Numbered from the stretch's first letter, positions 6,797-16,448 are shown. The stretch is 64,000 nucleotides of DNA from RGZA01 sp041917755 (GCA_041917755.1 JAYRWY010000007.1:124001-188000); one strand, 5' to 3'. The notes: generated from the letters alone by a model not told the origin. Numbers and translations are program-made.

Positions 6797-8149
6797 ATGA
6801 GCATTTTTTTCCATTACCTGCAATCAAGCAATGTGGTGTTGCGCATGCTGGGCGTTACTGATCAGCGCAATATTGATCCTGATGACTTTGTCAACCGCAC
6901 GGTGTCACGCCCGCCGACTGATCCATTTCATACCTATGTGTTGAGCGAAACGGCGATGACGGAGTTATCGCATGCCGAAGATATTTATATGGCCAAGGAC
7001 GGCATTACCTTAGAGGGGGTTGAGTCTGCCCTTGAGCGTTACGCAGTGGATGACCAGTTTTTGGAAGGGCGCATGAATTGTGATGCGCCTGCCAAGCGAT
7101 TTGGGTTTGAAGTGCATAGTGATGATGGAAAATTGATACGTGCCACGGTTATTGAATTTGAAAGCGATAAGCCAATTAAAAAAATAATGGATGCAAGCGG
7201 TATCTTGATCACCAGTTATGATGCGTTCGTCGGGGATGATGGTAAAATTCAACAAGCGACGGTGTACCCCGTTCGTTTGCGGGTGCGGCCACGCGAGCTG
7301 GTGAAGCCGATGACAGCTGAGCTGATGATGGGGATCGTTCCAGATCTGCCATCAATTGAGCCGGTGCCAGTTGCCATTAAATTTCAAAAACAAGTTACGC
7401 CGCAGAAAAGCGCTGCGGCTGAAGTCTTTGCTAAAAAGCCGGCGGCATTGCCCGGACTTGGTGGTGGACCTCTGGTTGCAGGTAAGATGGCCCCCATTAC
7501 AAACTCGTTTGCATCCGGACTATCGGGGATTGCGTCGGCGAGCTCGGCATCGGCCTTGCCAGGAAGCGCTTCGGTACAAGTGCCGGTAGGCAACATGACC
7601 GCCAATGCCGAGACAGTGATGAACCGTTTCAATGAAGCGATGGTGGTTCTGCATGTGATGAGTCGTAATCCAAGCATGGTCATGCATGAGACCAAACCGC
7701 CTAGCGGCGTCGTGCGTACATCCCGTAAGGGACAGTATAGCGGTGTACATCGTATTAAGGTTGACCCGGTTGAATTCCGTGTATTGGTATCGCAGCGCGC
7801 AGCGCATATTCGCGAAGCATTTGAAAGCCCGCGCAAGCAAGGCTATGCGGTGCCTGGATTGATTTTGGTAAAACGTCATGATCGCCATCTAGCATCGGGC
7901 ACGGTATCTGACATTCCGCCTTATGCTAAGTGCGACAATGAAGACGTACGTATTGAAGCAACGCGGTTATGGCAAGATGCAGAAAAAGATCCTGCGGCAT
8001 TTGATGCATTAGCCAGATTGATTGAGGAATGGGGCACACGCCAGACCAGAGAAAATATGTCTAAGGTCAATGTGTATAAGGTTAGCCTGTCACCGCAACG
8101 CGGTAATCTGCCTACATCGCAAAGCGTGCCAGATAGCCATCCATCATGA
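6797..8149 (+). CDS. Hypothetical protein, 450 residues
   Basis: No family recognised. There is no signal peptide or membrane segment. The N-terminal half (1-190) is mixed alpha/beta, with an acidic PSIEPVP segment at its end. A low-complexity Ala/Ser/Gly linker spans about 200-275 (GLGGGPLVAGK, SGIASASSASALPGS). The C-terminal part has a basic stretch GVVRTSRKGQYSGVHRIKVD and further helices. It overlaps the next gene by four bases (ATGA), so the two are translationally coupled and probably work together. The gene lies between rplA and rplJ, an unusual place. Confidence 0.6.
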   Translation: MSIFFHYLQSSNVVLRMLGVTDQRNIDPDDFVNRTVSRPPTDPFHTYVLSETAMTELSHAEDIYMAKDGITLEGVESALERYAVDDQFLEGRMNCDAPAKRFGFEVHSDDGKLIRATVIEFESDKPIKKIMDASGILITSYDAFVGDDGKIQQATVYPVRLRVRPRELVKPMTAELMMGIVPDLPSIEPVPVAIKFQKQVTPQKSAAAEVFAKKPAALPGLGGGPLVAGKMAPITNSFASGLSGIASASSASALPGSASVQVPVGNMTANAETVMNRFNEAMVVLHVMSRNPSMVMHETKPPSGVVRTSRKGQYSGVHRIKVDPVEFRVLVSQRAAHIREAFESPRKQGYAVPGLILVKRHDRHLASGTVSDIPPYAKCDNEDVRIEATRLWQDAEKDPAAFDALARLIEEWGTRQTRENMSKVNVYKVSLSPQRGNLPTSQSVPDSHPS

Positions 8150-8613
8150 CCGTGCCGATACCACAAACAAACAATCTATTTTATTTTGGCGATAACCATG
8201 CGCCGCTTGTGATTGAAGCGATGTCGCCGGATGTATCGCAATCATTTACCCGTGATCGTGACCGCGCCGCCTATGCCAAAGGCGTGTTGGCGCAATTGTG
8301 GGATAGCGCTTATGTTGATGTGCAAACAGCGCGCAGGAAATATTTTGCTGTAGCGGCGATAGCATTCACTGCCGACCTTTACGTACTGGGCGGCAGTGTA
8401 AGTCTGGTGCGTGCGATAACGCCTGCTATCGAAATCGGCGCGCTGGTCGTATTGGGCCGCAGGTTGTTCAAGACGTGGCGTGCGGATGGTAAACAATACC
8501 GCAATGGCGATGTATTTGAGCCAGACCCCATCGCGCCTGAGGATAAAGCCGTCTATCGCGCTGCCTGCACGCAGCTGCAAAAGCGGGTATTAGCCCCCCG
8601 TTTGCAGCGTTAG
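8146..8613 (+). CDS. Hypothetical small membrane protein
   Basis: The 155-residue product has two adjacent hydrophobic segments (about 67-83 and 87-105, around FAVAAIAFTADLYVLGGSVS and IEIGALVVLG), with charged termini. No family recognised. The start ATG overlaps the upstream stop codon (ATGA), which marks it as the second gene of a two-gene unit. The rplJ promoter lies about 55 bases after its stop. Confidence 0.6.
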   Translation: MTVPIPQTNNLFYFGDNHAPLVIEAMSPDVSQSFTRDRDRAAYAKGVLAQLWDSAYVDVQTARRKYFAVAAIAFTADLYVLGGSVSLVRAITPAIEIGALVVLGRRLFKTWRADGKQYRNGDVFEPDPIAPEDKAVYRAACTQLQKRVLAPRLQR

Positions 8614-8668
8614 AGCTAAAAAAACCGATTATTGTTGGATTTATGGGCGTTTCTGGCGCTTTTTCCCC

Positions 8669-8697
8669 TTGCATGGCGGACGGTAACCCGTTACAAA
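8669..8697 (+). promoter_or_regulatory. Probable promoter of rplJ-rplL
   Basis: TTGCAT at 8669-8674 and TACAAA at 8692-8697, 17 bases apart. The predicted start near 8704 places the whole L10 leader in the transcript. Confidence 0.5.
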
Positions 8698-8703
8698 AAC
8701 GCC

Positions 8704-8974
8704 TGTTCGCAAGGGATATTTCCCAAGTGGACGCCAGTTTCCAAGACCGCAGGTGATAGGTAACTATCTTAATGTCCCGCGCAGAAACGGAAGAGATTTA
8801 GTCCATCAGGACTACGGAATTTTTTAAATAGCTTTGGCTATTTTTCCGCCACTTCCTTTTTTTCCGTCAAACGAAACAGGTTTTTGTGCTGCTCCAGCGA
8901 TGGATGCTGCATGAGAAAAATCGGCGTTGAAAATGTTTTTCAATGCCTTTGTTCAATCTAAGGAAGGAGGCGTC
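8704..8974 (+). ncRNA. Ribosomal protein L10 leader (cis-regulatory RNA)
   Basis: The segment CCAAGACCGCAGGTGATAGG at 8741-8760, then TAATGTCCCGCGCAGA at 8770-8785, matches the conserved kink-turn region of the L10 leader seen before rplJ in alphaproteobacteria. In that family the L10-L12 complex binds the leader and represses translation of rplJL. A T-rich, partly self-complementary stretch follows (AAATAGC / GCTATTT, 8825-8843). The leader then runs to the AAGGAGG before rplJ. Recognition is from memory of the motif; the exact boundaries are approximate. Confidence 0.75.
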
Positions 8975-9493
8975 ATGAATAAAAATCGTACGCTAAAAAC
9001 CGAAACAGTCGAAAGCTTTAAAACGGCTCTTGATGGACAAGAATTTGCTGTTGTGGTTCAGGCCTCTGGTCTGACCGTGGCAGAAGTTTCCAAGCTTCGC
9101 GGTCAAATCCGCGCTGCTGGTGCAGGTTATCGCGTTGTAAAAAACACGCTGGCCCGTCTTGCTCTGAAAGGCACTACGTTTGAAGGCTTGACGCAGCTGA
9201 TGAAAGGCCCAACGGCAATTGCTTATGCAAAAGACCCGGTGGCCATTGCTAAGGTTCTGGTTGATTTTTCAAAGACCAATCAAAAACTGAAGCTTGTCGG
9301 TGCAAACCTCAATGGACAGATGCTCGATGCGAATGCCACCAAGACACTCGCAACCTTGCCATCGCTCAACGAATTGCGCGCGAAGATTGTCGGCATGATC
9401 CAAACTCCTGCGACCCGTATGGCTGTGTTGCTCAAGGCACCAGCTGGACAAATCGCACGCGTTCTTTCAGCGAAAGCGAAAAAAGAAGGCTAA
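8975..9493 (+). CDS. rplJ: 50S ribosomal protein L10
   Basis: L10 anchors the L7/L12 stalk dimers to the ribosome. The 172-residue product has the typical N-terminal RNA-binding part (KNRTLKTETVESFKTAL, VVVQASGLTVAEVSKLRGQI, YRVVKNTLARLAL) and a C-terminal helix that binds L12. ATG 8975 is chosen over the in-frame ATG at 8927 because a near-perfect AAGGAGG lies seven bases upstream and family members start MNK/MDR. The gene is preceded by the L10 leader and followed by rplL. Confidence 0.97.
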   Translation: MNKNRTLKTETVESFKTALDGQEFAVVVQASGLTVAEVSKLRGQIRAAGAGYRVVKNTLARLALKGTTFEGLTQLMKGPTAIAYAKDPVAIAKVLVDFSKTNQKLKLVGANLNGQMLDANATKTLATLPSLNELRAKIVGMIQTPATRMAVLLKAPAGQIARVLSAKAKKEG

Positions 9494-9571
9494 GGATTTT
9501 TGGTTCAACAGTGTTTTTTGTTCACTACTACGTATCAGACTTGATACTTATCAAACTAAAGGAGACTACAT

Positions 9572-9952
9572 ATGTCTAAACTAGAAAAATTGGTTGATGA
9601 ATTGTCAACCTTGACCGTGCTTGAAGCAGCTGAACTTTCCAAGTTGCTTGAAGAAAAGTGGGGCGTTTCTGCTGCTGCTCCTGTTGCTGTTGCTGCTGCT
9701 GGCGGCGCTGCTGCTGCGGGTGGTCCTGCTGCTGAAGAACAGACCGAGTTCACCCTCGTTCTGGTTGATGGCGGCGCCAACAAGATCAACGTGATTAAGG
9801 AAGTTCGCGCAATCACCAACCTTGGCCTGAAAGAAGCTAAGGACCTGGTTGAAGGTGCTCCTAAGACCGTTAAAGATGCTCTGTCCAAGGCAGATGCAGA
9901 AAAGTTCAAGAAGCAGATTGAAGCTGCTGGCGGTAAGGTTGAACTCAAGTAA
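9572..9952 (+). CDS. rplL: 50S ribosomal protein L7/L12
   Basis: This is the flexible stalk protein that recruits translation factors. The 126-residue product has the N-terminal dimerisation helix, an Ala/Gly hinge around residues 33-52, and the C-terminal factor-binding domain with KINVIKEVRAITNLGLKEAK and VEGAPKTVKDALSKADAEKF. AAAGGAG precedes the start. A strong terminator follows and rpoB does not, unlike the usual order rplJ-rplL-rpoB-rpoC. Confidence 0.98.
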   Translation: MSKLEKLVDELSTLTVLEAAELSKLLEEKWGVSAAAPVAVAAAGGAAAAGGPAAEEQTEFTLVLVDGGANKINVIKEVRAITNLGLKEAKDLVEGAPKTVKDALSKADAEKFKKQIEAAGGKVELK

Positions 9953-9974
9953 TTCAACCCAGCTAGAACTGATT

Positions 9975-10004
9975 AAAGGGCGGCTTTCGGGCCGCCCTTT
10001 TTTT
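9975..10004 (+). terminator. Intrinsic terminator after rplL
   Basis: AAAGGGCGGC and GCCGCCCTTT form a perfect 10-bp stem with a 6-base loop and a T-run at 9998-10004. Confidence 0.95.
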
Positions 10005-10113
10005 GTTATACGGTACAATTTGTATTAAACACGTCACAGACGTTAATAACCGTTGCCCAGCGTGACAAAATGTCTTGGGGCAATATGGCGTTGCAGCGCA
10101 TAATGTGCCGCGC

Positions 10114-11796
10114 ATGAGCACCTTTTCGAAATACCTAGAATTATTCCGCCCCAAGCTTTTGACCGTGTTTCACGAGGGGTATGGCGGGCAGCGTTTCATC
10201 AAAGATTTAATCGCGGGATTGACCGTGGCCGTGGTGGCATTGCCGCTGGCGATGGGGATTGCCATTGGATCTGGCGCGCCGCCCGAACGAGGATTGTTCA
10301 CCGCGATTATTGCAGGTTTTATTATCTCTGCCCTTGGTGGCAGCCGATATCAAATTGGCGGGCCGACGGCTGCCTTTATTGTGGTGGTGTATCGCACCAT
10401 TGAACATCATGGTTATGATGGCATGCTGCTGGCATCCTTTTTAGCGGGCCTCATGCTGTTGGTAGTCGGGCTATTAAGGCTTGGCAATTATATCAAATAC
10501 ATTCCCTATCCAGTGACGATTGGATTTACCGCGGGGATTGGTATTACCATTATGGTTAGCCAGATGGCTGATTTATTCGGATTGAGCGTGGGTAAATTGC
10601 CCGGTGAATTTGTGCCAAAACTCTGGACGCTTATTCACGCTATGCCTACCGCCAAGCTGAGTGCGATTGCATTGTCGCTGGGTTGCTTAATCCTGTTGTT
10701 GGTGATGCAAAAATTCCGCCCGCACTGGCCGCGCATGTTGATTGTGGTGGTGGTGGCATCGCTGGCGGTTGTAGGACTGTCACTGGATGTAACCACGATT
10801 GGTTCAAAATTTGGCGCGATTGCCAGCAGTTTGCCCGCGCCGCAATTTCCGCCCTTTAGTTTGGAAAAAATCCGCGCAGTATTACCGGATGCCGCGACGA
10901 TTGCCTTGCTGGCGGGAATTGAATCCCTGTTATCAGCTGTCGTGGCTGATGGTATGACGGGACGGCGCCATCGCTCCAATGCCGAATTGGTTGCACAGGG
11001 TGTTGCCAATGTGGTCTCGCCGCTGTTCGGCGGGCTGCCTGCCACTGGCGCGATTGCACGCACAGCGACCAATATTCGCGCCGGGTCAACCGGCCCAGTT
11101 TCAGGTATGGCGCATGCCGTGTTCTTGCTCATATTCATGTTGGTGGCTGCGCCATTGGCAGCTTATGTGCCGCTTGCCGTATTGGCGGTTATTCTGAGCA
11201 TCGTGGCGTGGAACATGAGCGAAGTGCATGTGGTGGGCGAATTTATCAGCCATGCTACATGGGGCGACCGCGTAGTGTTGTTGACCACCATGGCGTTGAC
11301 CGTTTTATACGATTTGACCTTGGGGATTGAGGTGGGTGTGGTGCTTGCCGCGTTTAAGTTCATGCACAACATGGCGAATGTGGTGGAGATTGAAACCAAT
11401 GTAAAATTGGTTGAAGAAGAACGCCCCGATGTGGTGCGCCAACCGCGCCCTTATTTTGATATTCCTGATCTGGATCAATCGGTCGTCATTTACCGTATTC
11501 ATGGTCCGTTCTTTTTTGGCGCAGCTTCGGAATTGACCGCAACCATGGGCCGGGAAAGCAAGCCACCGCGGTTGCTGATTCTGGATTTTGCTGATGTGCC
11601 GCTGCTGGATTCAACCGGCGCATCCGCCCTGAAAGGGGTGTTAGGCGGGGCTAAACGCAAAGGCACAAGGGTGGTTATTACCCAGGCTTCACGGCGTATA
11701 TTGCGCAGCCTCATCCGTTATGGGGTAAAGCGCCCCGAAGTTGAGTTTTCAACCGCCCCGAGCATCGAGCGAGCACTTGAGCTATTTAAAGAATAG
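10114..11796 (+). CDS. SulP-family anion transporter with C-terminal STAS domain
   Basis: SulP proteins move sulfate, bicarbonate or dicarboxylates across the inner membrane. The 560-residue product has about 10-14 hydrophobic segments, starting with FIKDLIAGLTVAVVALPLAM and the conserved GGSRYQIGGPTAAFIVVVY. A cytoplasmic STAS domain lies at about 445-555 (VVIYRIHGPFFFGAASEL, LLILDFADVPLLDSTGASAL with the conserved DSTG loop). I chose ATG 10114 because upstream in-frame residues do not look like the family start; a GTG at 10105 is also possible. The substrate cannot be read from the sequence. It occupies the place usually held by rpoB. Confidence 0.9.
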   Translation: MSTFSKYLELFRPKLLTVFHEGYGGQRFIKDLIAGLTVAVVALPLAMGIAIGSGAPPERGLFTAIIAGFIISALGGSRYQIGGPTAAFIVVVYRTIEHHGYDGMLLASFLAGLMLLVVGLLRLGNYIKYIPYPVTIGFTAGIGITIMVSQMADLFGLSVGKLPGEFVPKLWTLIHAMPTAKLSAIALSLGCLILLLVMQKFRPHWPRMLIVVVVASLAVVGLSLDVTTIGSKFGAIASSLPAPQFPPFSLEKIRAVLPDAATIALLAGIESLLSAVVADGMTGRRHRSNAELVAQGVANVVSPLFGGLPATGAIARTATNIRAGSTGPVSGMAHAVFLLIFMLVAAPLAAYVPLAVLAVILSIVAWNMSEVHVVGEFISHATWGDRVVLLTTMALTVLYDLTLGIEVGVVLAAFKFMHNMANVVEIETNVKLVEEERPDVVRQPRPYFDIPDLDQSVVIYRIHGPFFFGAASELTATMGRESKPPRLLILDFADVPLLDSTGASALKGVLGGAKRKGTRVVITQASRRILRSLIRYGVKRPEVEFSTAPSIERALELFKE

Positions 11797-11857
11797 CTGT
11801 GAACATTAATAAGTGCGGGCATGACAAGGCGTCTTTGCCCCCTTATATTTTCCGGTT

Positions 11858-14572
11858 ATGAAATCAGCTCAAGCTTCTTTCTTTTCCGAACCAGCCGAGC
11901 CACACGCAGGAGCGCCTGCGTTAACGCCCCAGCTCGCCCCTCAACTTACTCCCATGATGCAACAATATTGGGAGCTGAAAAACGCGCATCCCGAATGCCT
12001 GCTGTTTTTCCGCATGGGCGATTTTTATGAATTGTTTTACGACGATGCGGTAAAGGCAGCGCCTGTATTGGATGTTGCATTAACGCGGCGCGGCAAAAGT
12101 GAAGAGGGCGAAGATGTTGCCATGTGCGGCGTGCCCGTGCATGCGTATGAAGCCTATTTGCCAAAACTTATCCGCGCAGGCTTCCGGGTGGCCATTGCCG
12201 AACAAATGGAAGACCCCGAAGCCGCCCGTGCGCGTGCCAAAGCGCAAAAAGGCGGCAAAGCATTGGTCACGCGGCAAATCATCCGCATCATTACGCCCGG
12301 TACATTGACCGAGGATAGTTTTTTAGACAGCGCATCATCCAACTATCTGGCGGTGTTGTCCGAGTATGCAGGTGAATTAAGTCTGGCGTGGTGTGATTTG
12401 GCGCAGGGCCTGCCATGCGTGCAAAGCACCGATTGGCAAGGCTTGCCGGCCTTATTAAGCCGTTTAAACCCAGCAGAATTGGTGGTTTCCGAGAAAATCA
12501 AAGCATCAGAAACTAACCGTGATTTTCTGGAAAGTTATAAAGATATCATTACCTTTGCGCCGCCAGTGCGCTTTGATAGCGAAAGTGCCAAGCGCGCGGC
12601 TTTGCGTCAATACAGTGTCACCAGCCTTGATAGCTTTGGCAGTTTTTCAAAAAATGAAACCACCGCACTTGGCGTGTTACTGGATTACATTGCGCTGACC
12701 CAAAAGCAGCAAGTCAGTTTGTTGCAGCCACCGCGCATGGCAAGCGTAACAGGTGTTTTGGCGATTGATGCAGCAACGCGCCGTAATCTGGAACTCACGC
12801 AAAGTTTGGATGGCGCGCGCAAGGGAAGTTTGCTGGCGACGATAGACCGTACGCAAACCAATGCAGGGGCACGGTTATTGGCGGAGCATTTATCGGCGCC
12901 GCTGACGGATGTATCCGTTATTCATGCGCGGCAATCTCGTGTTGAAACCTTTGTGCAGCATGGCGATTGGCGTGAGGCGTTGCGTAGCATATTGAAGGCT
13001 TGTCCGGATTTGCCGCGTGCATTGACGCGTTTATCATTGGGTCGTGGCAGTCCGCGGGATTTAGCCATAGTACGTGCGAGCCTTGAAAGTGCGACCAAGT
13101 TACGGTTTTTCATAAACCAGCATGCACATGAATGTAGTGAGGATTTAAAGGGATTGGGAGCTGAATTGGGCGAACATTCCAGCTTAATTGATGAACTTGC
13201 CCGCGCATTGAAAGCCGAATTACCGTTTTTAGCCAGAGATGGCGGATTTATTGCGCCCGGATATCATCCGCCACTCGATGAGTTGGTATCGCTGCGTGAT
13301 GATAGCAAGAAGTTGATAGCAGGCCTGCAAAACAAATATGTGCAGGATACCAAAATCCAGACGCTGAAAATCCGTCATAATAATGTGATCGGGTATCATG
13401 TGGAGATTACCCCATCGCAGGCGGATAAGTTATTACAGCCACCTTTTAATCAGGATTTTATTCACCGCCAGACATTATCCAGCGCGGTGCGGTTTACCAC
13501 CAATGAATTGGCGGAATTGGAACGCAAAACAAGTGAAGCGGGCGATAAAGCCTTGCAGATTGAATTGCAGTTATTCGATGAATTAGTGCAGCGCGTGTTA
13601 AGTCGTTTTGAAGCATTACGCAAAGCAGCCGATGCAATGGCACAACTCGACGTAGCCACCGCGCTTGCGGAACTCGCATTCGAGCAGCAATGGTGCAAGC
13701 CCGTTATTGATGACAGCGCGACCTTTGATATTCAAAAAGGTCGCCATCCGGTGGTGGAAGCATCACTTAAACAGCACAGCAAAGCCTTTATCGCCAATGA
13801 TTGTGATTTAAGTGCAGCCAGCCGCTTGTGGTTGGTCACAGGGCCAAATATGGCCGGTAAATCAACATTTTTGCGGCAAAATGCATTGTTAGTCGTCCTT
13901 GCCCAAATGGGGTCATATGTGCCCGCGCAATCGGCGCATATCGGGATTGTCGATAAACTTTTCAGCCGTGTGGGCGCCGCCGATGATTTGGCGCGCGGGC
14001 GCTCGACGTTCATGGTGGAGATGATTGAGACGGCAGCGATTTTGCATCAGGCAACGCCAAAATCATTGGTTATCCTTGATGAAATTGGACGCGGCACGGC
14101 AACCTTTGATGGCTTGTCAATTGCGTGGGGAAGTCTTGAATACCTTTATCACCACAATCAATGCCGCGGATTATTTGCAACGCATTACCATGAATTGACC
14201 GTGCTGCGTGACCAATTGCCGAATTTGCGTTGTGCCACCGCCAAGGTGAAGGAATGGAATAACGAAATTATTTTCCTGCACGAAGTAGGTGAGGGCATTG
14301 CTGAATGTTCATATGGTATACATGTGGCACAATTGGCGGGGTTGCCCGCCGGTGTGATTGAACGTGCTGGCGCGATATTGCGGCAATTGGAACAAGGCCA
14401 GCATAACCCCACCGCGATTGCGCCAGTAAAGGCGCAGGATTTTAAAGCCAAACGGAACATTGAACCATCAGCGGTGGATAAGGCATTGGCCACAATAAAC
14501 CCCGATGATTTAACGCCGCGCGAAGCGCTGGAACAGTTATACGCACTGAAAAAACTGAGCAAAACCGGTTAA
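11858..14572 (+). CDS. mutS: DNA mismatch repair protein MutS
   Basis: MutS finds base mismatches and small loops and starts repair with MutL. The 904-residue product has the normal length plus a short N-terminal extension of about 30 residues. The mismatch-binding start HPECLLFFRMGDFYELFYDD carries the Phe and Glu of the F-x-E-type reading wedge region. The core clamp domains follow, then the ATPase domain with Walker A GPNMAGKST (662-670), Walker B LVILDEIGRGTATFDG and the LFATHYHEL motif. The C-terminal dimerisation tail is present (EALEQLYALKKL). It stands alone; no mutL is nearby. Confidence 0.97.
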   Translation: MKSAQASFFSEPAEPHAGAPALTPQLAPQLTPMMQQYWELKNAHPECLLFFRMGDFYELFYDDAVKAAPVLDVALTRRGKSEEGEDVAMCGVPVHAYEAYLPKLIRAGFRVAIAEQMEDPEAARARAKAQKGGKALVTRQIIRIITPGTLTEDSFLDSASSNYLAVLSEYAGELSLAWCDLAQGLPCVQSTDWQGLPALLSRLNPAELVVSEKIKASETNRDFLESYKDIITFAPPVRFDSESAKRAALRQYSVTSLDSFGSFSKNETTALGVLLDYIALTQKQQVSLLQPPRMASVTGVLAIDAATRRNLELTQSLDGARKGSLLATIDRTQTNAGARLLAEHLSAPLTDVSVIHARQSRVETFVQHGDWREALRSILKACPDLPRALTRLSLGRGSPRDLAIVRASLESATKLRFFINQHAHECSEDLKGLGAELGEHSSLIDELARALKAELPFLARDGGFIAPGYHPPLDELVSLRDDSKKLIAGLQNKYVQDTKIQTLKIRHNNVIGYHVEITPSQADKLLQPPFNQDFIHRQTLSSAVRFTTNELAELERKTSEAGDKALQIELQLFDELVQRVLSRFEALRKAADAMAQLDVATALAELAFEQQWCKPVIDDSATFDIQKGRHPVVEASLKQHSKAFIANDCDLSAASRLWLVTGPNMAGKSTFLRQNALLVVLAQMGSYVPAQSAHIGIVDKLFSRVGAADDLARGRSTFMVEMIETAAILHQATPKSLVILDEIGRGTATFDGLSIAWGSLEYLYHHNQCRGLFATHYHELTVLRDQLPNLRCATAKVKEWNNEIIFLHEVGEGIAECSYGIHVAQLAGLPAGVIERAGAILRQLEQGQHNPTAIAPVKAQDFKAKRNIEPSAVDKALATINPDDLTPREALEQLYALKKLSKTG

Positions 14573-14602
14573 AAAAATGGCGAAGGATTGCTCCTTCGCC
14601 AT
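14571..14602 (-). terminator. Intrinsic terminator for the DUF305 gene
   Basis: On the minus strand ATGGCGAAGGA and TCCTTCGCCAT form an 11-bp perfect stem with a 4-base loop, followed by seven T (the A-run 14571-14577). It abuts the mutS stop codon; on the plus strand no T-run follows. Confidence 0.85.
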
Positions 14603-14624
14603 GGGTGATACGGTGATGAGCCGG

Positions 14625-15284
14625 TTATTTGGGGTGCTTGGCCAGCCATTGCTTCATGAATTCAATTTCGCTGGTTTGGGCTTTTATAATTTGCTCGGCA
14701 AATTTTTTGATTTCAGGGTCTTTGCCGTATTGCAATTGAATCTTGGCCATATCCACAGCGCCTTGATGGTGCGGGATCATACCTTTGACAAAGTCAGCAT
14801 CGGCATTACCGGTAAAATCAATCATCATGCCGTGATGCATTTTCATATTGGTATCCATGAACGCCTTGGTAGATGGGGATGCGTCATTGGCCGGTTTGAC
14901 GGTGGTGTGCAATTTATCCATCAGCTCTGCGGTAGGGGATTGAATTGCAGGTGGCGCGATGGGTGTTGCGGTATCGGGATTGGTTGGATGCGATGGTAGC
15001 TGAACGTCGGGAATCTTTGGCATCTCGGGAGGGCTTGCCACGGTTGGCATTTTAGGCATTTCCACTCCTTTTGGTGCTTCGACGGGCTTGGGGGATTCTA
15101 CCTTTGGAACTTCAATGGCAACGGGTTTTGGCATAGTGGGAGTTGCAATGACGGGAGGCTTGCCTGTAACGACGCCAACCGATGTTGCAATATCAGCCTT
15201 GGTGTTGGCGTGAGCAATTCCGGCCATGCTGATCGCAGCAATAATGGCAAGGCTAAGCGATGACTGGATGGGGAAGCGTTTCAT
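14625..15284 (-). CDS. DUF305 / CopM-like exported protein with Pro-rich linker
   Basis: The 219-residue product has a clear signal peptide (about 1-26, ending AGIAHA). A long Pro/Lys/Val-rich linker (about 40-118, with repeated MPK and KPV units) follows, then a C-terminal DUF305 domain. That domain shows MHHGMMIDFTG and FVKGMIPHHQGAVDMAK, the paired His/Met motifs that in this family bind copper or other metals in the periplasm. It is probably a periplasmic metal-binding protein. The linker is longer than in typical members. It has its own terminator and is transcribed against mutS. Confidence 0.82.
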   Translation of the reverse strand: MKRFPIQSSLSLAIIAAISMAGIAHANTKADIATSVGVVTGKPPVIATPTMPKPVAIEVPKVESPKPVEAPKGVEMPKMPTVASPPEMPKIPDVQLPSHPTNPDTATPIAPPAIQSPTAELMDKLHTTVKPANDASPSTKAFMDTNMKMHHGMMIDFTGNADADFVKGMIPHHQGAVDMAKIQLQYGKDPEIKKFAEQIIKAQTSEIEFMKQWLAKHPK

Positions 15285-15485
15285 GGAAACTCCTGAAAAG
15301 TGAGGGGAACAACAGCTTTAGTATCCTCTAAAATAAGTCATTTTAAAGGTATTTAATGTAATCAAGACATTCTTAACCCAATTAGATAAAAATGCCATAA
15401 CAACGTAAGTAGTAGAAAGTCGCTTGACCGGAGCGGCGTGCTGTTTACATAGTAAGGCCATCTTTTAAACGACTGTGATCTTATC

Positions 15486-16118
15486 ATGAATCTCAATTGG
15501 CGAGTGTTAGCACGATCGGATGCCATGCGCATCGTCGCAGCAGTGAACCCGTTTCTGGGTGAATATGCCTTGCCACCTGGAACCAGCCCGGTACGTCAGG
15601 CCAAATTGTCGTTTTACGAAAATTTTCAATTCTACGAACTGACCGATATTCGCGAGACGCAACCCAAAAGCATGTTTGCGTTGCATAATCCCGCGGGCGG
15701 TGAAGATTCCACTTTTGTGATGGATTGGACCAATCGTCCGATCTATACCGTGAATGAACATGACCCGATTAGTTTGCGTGCTGATAATATGGCGGACTAT
15801 CTGGGTTTCTTTTTTGCTTGCGTTCAAGGCCCCTATGGCCCGATGACGGTGGTTGAGAATCTCGACCCGCCTGCTGATGCAAGCGAGGAAGTTAAGAAGC
15901 GTGTTAAAGAAGTTTTGCGTATGACCCCGCCAAAAGTTGTGAACTATGACCGCGCCAGCGGAACGTTCACGGTATATGCCGGTATGTTGTTCAAAGACTG
16001 CATTTTCAAAACGAAAATGGAAGTTGGCAGCAATGGGTTGATCCAGATTATCGACCATGAATTGGCAATTGGCGCACTCAATGACGAAGCGCAAGCACCG
16101 GAAGCCGCTGCCCGATAG
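15486..16118 (+). CDS. Hypothetical protein, 210 residues
   Basis: No family recognised. No signal peptide or membrane segment; the composition is that of a soluble mixed alpha/beta protein (YENFQFYELTDIRETQ, TFTVYAGMLFKDCIFKTKME). It ends in an Ala/Glu-rich tail. It is a single gene with a 200-base AT-rich upstream region. That region holds AATTAGATAAAA at 15380-15391, a 12-mer also found before the gene at 46905. Confidence 0.6.
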   Translation: MNLNWRVLARSDAMRIVAAVNPFLGEYALPPGTSPVRQAKLSFYENFQFYELTDIRETQPKSMFALHNPAGGEDSTFVMDWTNRPIYTVNEHDPISLRADNMADYLGFFFACVQGPYGPMTVVENLDPPADASEEVKKRVKEVLRMTPPKVVNYDRASGTFTVYAGMLFKDCIFKTKMEVGSNGLIQIIDHELAIGALNDEAQAPEAAAR

Positions 16119-16448
16119 GGTTTTTCAGGTTTCTTTTTGAAGAAAATCTCGATTCAATTTGATTAGTAAGCATGAGCAATGCGTGACCAATTCGTCCGCG
16201 TTTTGTTCCTGTGACTTCGATAGCACAACTGTGCTTTTCGAAAGCCTGTTGAACAAAAAAGTTATCCACAGGCTAAATTCATCTCCTTGCAATAAAAGTG
16301 TTCAAATTTCCCCCCTGATGTTGCTACAGTGCCCCCTCAAGAATCATAAATGCTGTTTTTAGTTTTTTATTAAGAACTCTAAATCTGCCATTTTGCAGCT
16401 TGAAACCGTTATTTATCTATATTTGCGCACACTCAATCTGAGGAAATC
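16119..16448. promoter_or_regulatory. Intergenic region with perfect DnaA box before the giant coiled-coil gene
   Basis: This 330-base gap holds a perfect DnaA box TTATCCACA at 16262-16270, about 180 bases before the start at 16449. A possible promoter with TTGCAG near 16394 and TCTATA near 16417 lies downstream of it. No gene seen. Confidence 0.55.
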
